Assembly: GCA_025936195.1 (NCBI GenBank)
Contig: JAICTW010000084.1
Location: forward strand, 1-8,163
Source: Flavisolibacter sp.
Lineage (GTDB): Bacteria > Bacteroidota > Bacteroidia > Chitinophagales > Chitinophagaceae
Length of the DNA: 8,163 nt
Direction of reading: 5' to 3'
Shown here: one piece after another, positions 5,836-8,163 of the stretch
Layout: every line of letters begins with the position of its first letter
Position numbering within the stretch: position 1 is the stretch's first letter
Notes under the pieces: generated by a model
What the model was told of the DNA's origin: nothing
Databases searched by the model: none
The model's input: the letters and a program-made list of their open reading frames with translations, nothing else
Program-made: the position numbers and the translations under genes

Positions 5836-5847
5836 ACCATAAATGGT
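5836..5847. repeat. Short palindrome in the plug/permease divergent gap
   Basis: ACCAT-AA-ATGGT is a perfect 5-bp inverted repeat with a 2-nt centre, 43 bp before the plug start and about 100 bp before the permease start. The position would suit an operator serving either gene, but a palindrome of this size is easily found by chance. No convincing TAnnTTTG box was found for either gene in the 153-bp gap; the nearest is the imperfect TATTGTTG at 5929-5936 on the plus strand. Confidence 0.2.
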
Positions 5848-5946
5848 GAATACCAATGATGAATTTTTAGTTTTTTTAACTCCATTGCTACAAGGCGCGA
5901 ATAAAAAATTAAATCTTTTTGGATTCACTATTGTTGATTCACGATC

Positions 5947-7182
5947 ATGAACATTGCCTCCTTCATTGCACGGCGCATCGCTTTTAACCAGCAAAAATCG
6001 TTCTCACGGTTTATCATCCGGCTTTCCATTGCTGCAACGGCGATCAGCGTGATGGCCATGATCATTACCTTATCTTTTCTTAACGGGTTTCAGGAAACAG
6101 TTAGCCATAAAGTATTCAGTTTTTGGGGACATATCCGCGTGGGATTGCGGCAGCCAATGAAATCTTCCATTGCAGAAGAAGAACCCATTGAAGCAATGGA
6201 TACGCTTGCAAGAAAGATCCGCCAGATGCCGGGAGTTGCCTCTATTCATCCTTTTGCCACCAAGAATGCCATTTTAAAAACCGCCGACGAACTGGAAGGT
6301 GTTTTGGTAAAGGGGTTGGACAAGGCTTACGACACGATGCACATGAAATCCTTCATGAAGCAAGGCCGGTGGATCCAATTTAACGACAGCAGTTACTCAA
6401 GAGAAATTGTTATATCTACCTACACGGCCAATCAGCTAAACTTAAAGTTGAATGATCGTGTATTGATTTATTTTGTGCGGCCCGACGGCACATTGCGTCC
6501 GGATAAACTCACCATTGTTGGCTTGTATAAAACAGGCATTGAAGAATATGATCAACACTTTGCCATTTGCGATCTGAAATTGATCCGGCGATTGAACAAT
6601 TGGACGGAAAATGAAATTGGCGGTTATGAAGTTTTCCTGAACGATTACAAGCAAATGAATAAGATAAGTGAAGAGATCTTCAGCGATCCTGATTTGCCAC
6701 AACTATGGGATACCAAAACCATTGAACAGATTTATCCAAATATTTTTGATTGGTTGAATGTAATCGGCACCAACAGTTCCATTTTGCTGACCATTACCAC
6801 TGTTATCGCTTTTATCAATCTTATTACCTGCTTAATTATCCTGGTGCTGGAACGAATACGAATGATCGGTACTTTAAAAGCATTAGGCTCCACCAACTGG
6901 ACGGTCCAAAAGATATTTTTATATCAATCAACCATAATCACTATTGCAGGTATTGTTATTGGCCTGGCAATAAGTTTGGGTTTATTGTGGACCCAACAAG
7001 CCACAGGCGTTATTCATTTACCTGAAGACGCTTATTATATTGACAAAGCAGAAGTAAAAATTGTATGGTGGCAGGTAACATTGGTTGTAAGTGGTACATT
7101 GATCGTTTCTGTTTTGATATTGCTGGTACCATCCTTAATTGTAAGAAGGATACAACCGATCAGGGCGATACGGTTTAGTTGA
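5947..7182 (+). CDS. LolC/LolE-type ABC transporter permease (FtsX family)
   Basis: The 411-aa product has the LolC/LolE/MacB layout. A cytoplasmic N-terminus (IARRIAFNQQKSFSRFIIRLS) leads into TM1 (about 25-48), followed by a large periplasmic domain (about 49-272). Three more helices lie at about 278-301, 327-349 and 376-398. After TM2 comes ERIRMIGTLKALGST (302-316), the conserved FtsX-domain loop that couples to the ATPase. The tail RRIQPIRAIRFS is also typical of lipoprotein-releasing permeases. These proteins work with the ATPase LolD to extract lipoproteins from the inner membrane and pass them to LolA. A single permease serving as a homodimer is plausible here, but no LolD ATPase or second permease gene is in the window. 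The family also includes other FtsX-like exporters, so the substrate is inferred. It ends 17 bp from the convergent RNA methyltransferase gene. Confidence 0.85.
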   Translation: MNIASFIARRIAFNQQKSFSRFIIRLSIAATAISVMAMIITLSFLNGFQETVSHKVFSFWGHIRVGLRQPMKSSIAEEEPIEAMDTLARKIRQMPGVASIHPFATKNAILKTADELEGVLVKGLDKAYDTMHMKSFMKQGRWIQFNDSSYSREIVISTYTANQLNLKLNDRVLIYFVRPDGTLRPDKLTIVGLYKTGIEEYDQHFAICDLKLIRRLNNWTENEIGGYEVFLNDYKQMNKISEEIFSDPDLPQLWDTKTIEQIYPNIFDWLNVIGTNSSILLTITTVIAFINLITCLIILVLERIRMIGTLKALGSTNWTVQKIFLYQSTIITIAGIVIGLAISLGLLWTQQATGVIHLPEDAYYIDKAEVKIVWWQVTLVVSGTLIVSVLILLVPSLIVRRIQPIRAIRFS

Positions 7183-7199
7183 GAGCGGGTCAAGTATAT

Positions 7200-7928
7200 C
7201 TAACCAAGCAAATGTGATAAAATAATTCCTGTAGCCACGGCTGCATTCAATGATTCTGCATTTCCTTTTTGGGGAATAGTAATTTCTTCAGTTGCATATT
7301 GCAGTATTTCTTTCCTGATGCCCCTGGACTCGTTGCCAATAATTAAAATTCCTTTCTCTGTTTTGGAATGTTGATACAAAGAACTTCCGTTAAGGGTTGC
7401 GGCATATACAGGAACCGGTTGCTGCTGCAACCATTCTTCACCGCTGTCATAATACACATTCACCCTAGCTATGCTTGCCATGGTTGACTGTACCACTTTG
7501 GAATTGTACAGGTCTGCACAGCCCGAAGTGCAAACCATGTTTTTGATCCCAAACCAATCGGCAATACGGACAATGGTTCCAAAATTTCCGGGGTCCTGAA
7601 TGGCATCTAAATAAAGAGTGAAAGAAGATGCGTCCGGTTTTTGTGAAGAAAACTTTTTTACTGTAGCCACCACCTGATTAGGCGTTTGCAGTTGGGAAAT
7701 CTTTTCCAATTCAATATGGTCCACTTCAATAAAATGCAGCCTATTGGTTGCCTGCTTATTTTTTTGCAGCCATTCATTAACCGCATAAATTTTATCAATT
7801 TGATGAGGCGCCAATTCAATCAATTCGCCAACGATCTTGGGGCCTTCCGCCACAAACAGATTTAACTCCTCCCTGAATTTTTTATGGCTCAAACTTTGAA
7901 TATCTTTGATTTCTTTTTTACTCAGCAT
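7200..7928 (-). CDS. TrmH/SpoU-family RNA 2'-O-methyltransferase
   Basis: I start the 242-aa product at the ATG at 7928. The upstream ATG at 7970 would add 14 residues (MVFAAGTFIIVRQS) that overlap the start of the divergent gene and are not part of the family. The N-terminal substrate-binding domain (about 1-95, with KKFREELNLFVAEGPKIV) is followed by the SPOUT knot with all three motifs: LDAIQDPGNFGTIVRIADWFG-type motif 1 (108-127), LIIGNESRGI motif 2 (195-204), and IPQKGNAESLNAAVATG motif 3 (218-234), which bind S-adenosylmethionine. The product should methylate a ribose 2'-hydroxyl in rRNA or tRNA; the target base cannot be told from sequence. It is cytoplasmic and single-gene, convergent with the permease gene and divergent by 16 bp from the Omp85 lipoprotein gene. 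Confidence 0.92.
   Translation of the reverse strand: MLSKKEIKDIQSLSHKKFREELNLFVAEGPKIVGELIELAPHQIDKIYAVNEWLQKNKQATNRLHFIEVDHIELEKISQLQTPNQVVATVKKFSSQKPDASSFTLYLDAIQDPGNFGTIVRIADWFGIKNMVCTSGCADLYNSKVVQSTMASIARVNVYYDSGEEWLQQQPVPVYAATLNGSSLYQHSKTEKGILIIGNESRGIRKEILQYATEEITIPQKGNAESLNAAVATGIILSHLLG
7901..7908 (+). promoter_or_regulatory. Predicted -7 element of the Omp85 lipoprotein gene
   Basis: TATCTTTG is a perfect TAnnTTTG match 36 nt upstream of the ATG at 7945, giving an implied leader of about 30 nt. It lies inside the first codons of the divergent RNA methyltransferase gene. A matching TTTG at the -33 distance is not seen, and the match could be a coincidence within coding sequence. Confidence 0.35.
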
Positions 7929-7944
7929 AGACTGGCGTACAATT

Positions 7945-8163
7945 ATGAATGTTCCTGCGGCAAAAACCATTAAAGCCTTTTCTTATCTTTTTGCAATTGT
8001 CGCATTTGCTGCTGTTCTCAACTCCTGCAGCGTTAAAAATTATCCTCAGAAACCCTTTGTTTACAATTACAATATTAACATCAATGGCAGCGATGAAGAG
8101 AAAAAAATTTTAGAGCCACAGTTGGAGCAGCAACTGCATGACAGCATCCGTGTGCGAAGGGAA
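7945..8163 (+). CDS. Lipidated BamA/TamA-like outer-membrane protein, N-terminus (partial)
   Basis: The frame starts at ATG 7945 and is open to the window edge (73 codons seen). The product has a basic start (MNVPAAKTIK), a hydrophobic core and a lipobox, LNSC, with the lipidated cysteine at residue 28. SVKNYPQKPFVYNYNI follows, then an acidic helix (GSDEEKKILEPQLEQQL) and HDSIRVRRE. This opening agrees with my memory of lipidated Omp85 proteins in Bacteroidota (TamL-like, annotated as BamA/TamA family outer membrane protein), where 'KPFVY', 'DEKK' and 'DDSLKxRK' precede POTRA domains and a C-terminal 16-strand barrel. Those domains lie beyond the window, so the assignment rests on the first 73 residues only. 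The role would be insertion of proteins into, or transport across, the outer membrane. The adjacency to a SpoU-family methyltransferase gene fits a pairing I recall from other Bacteroidota. Confidence 0.65.
   Translation, partial: MNVPAAKTIKAFSYLFAIVAFAAVLNSCSVKNYPQKPFVYNYNININGSDEEKKILEPQLEQQLHDSIRVRRE

Noticed and set aside
6750..7025. Alternative frame inside the permease gene (also minus-strand 6442-6702, and 4725-4940 in the plug gene)
   Set aside because: Composition is low-complexity (His/Tyr/Asn-rich) and reflects the codons of the overlapping gene, which has clear family motifs.
1276..7200. 11-bp sequence TCAAGTATATC occurring near two minus-strand gene ends (1276-1286 and 7190-7200)
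   Set aside because: Several repeated 11-mers are expected by chance in a window of this size and the flanks do not extend the match.
7929..7970. Longer N-terminus for the RNA methyltransferase starting at 7970
   Set aside because: It overlaps the divergent gene's first codons, and the family normally begins near MLSKKEIKDIQSL.

Overview
The window looks like chromosomal DNA from a member of Bacteroidota, probably the Chitinophagales/Chitinophagaceae side of the phylum. That placement is an inference. It rests on two type IX secretion (T9SS) proteins, start codons with no clear Shine-Dalgarno sequence, several upstream boxes of the Bacteroidota form TAnnTTTG, and lipoproteins with short post-cysteine regions. 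Nothing in the window is a transposase, phage gene, CRISPR array, rRNA or tRNA.

Layout from left to right: porQ (minus, 80-1114), whose product is a T9SS attachment-complex protein; a 180-bp gap holding a degenerate 11-bp tandem repeat and a nested hairpin; a 67-aa secreted or membrane mini-protein (minus, 1295-1498); a YggS-type PLP-homeostasis protein (minus, 1550-2224). Divergent from yggS is an unrecognised lipoprotein (plus, 2284-2952). Next come a short-chain acyl-CoA dehydrogenase (minus, 3060-4214), a 319-bp gene-free stretch with inverted repeats, and the T9SS plug protein (minus, 4534-5793). Divergent from plug is a LolC/LolE-type FtsX permease (plus, 5947-7182). It converges on a SpoU/TrmH-family RNA methyltransferase (minus, 7200-7928). 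Sixteen bp beyond the methyltransferase start, in the opposite direction, begins a lipidated Omp85 (BamA/TamA-like) protein (plus, 7945 to the window edge, partial).

The common thread is envelope biogenesis. PorQ and Plug belong to T9SS at the outer membrane, the LolC/E-like permease belongs to lipoprotein release, and the partial Omp85 lipoprotein belongs to outer-membrane protein insertion. The other genes (yggS, acyl-CoA dehydrogenase, RNA methyltransferase) are housekeeping. The genes are mostly single transcription units in alternating directions; only yggS and the 67-aa gene look like a possible operon.

I do not see an obviously new multi-gene system. The most unusual signal is a set of short degenerate tandem repeats at gene ends. 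One 7-bp array (GTTRGCA-like) lies inside the coding sequence of yggS and encodes a linker of that protein. A related 7-bp array (TRGCRAG-like) starts exactly on the stop codon of the acyl-CoA dehydrogenase gene. An 11-bp array lies between porQ and the mini-protein gene.
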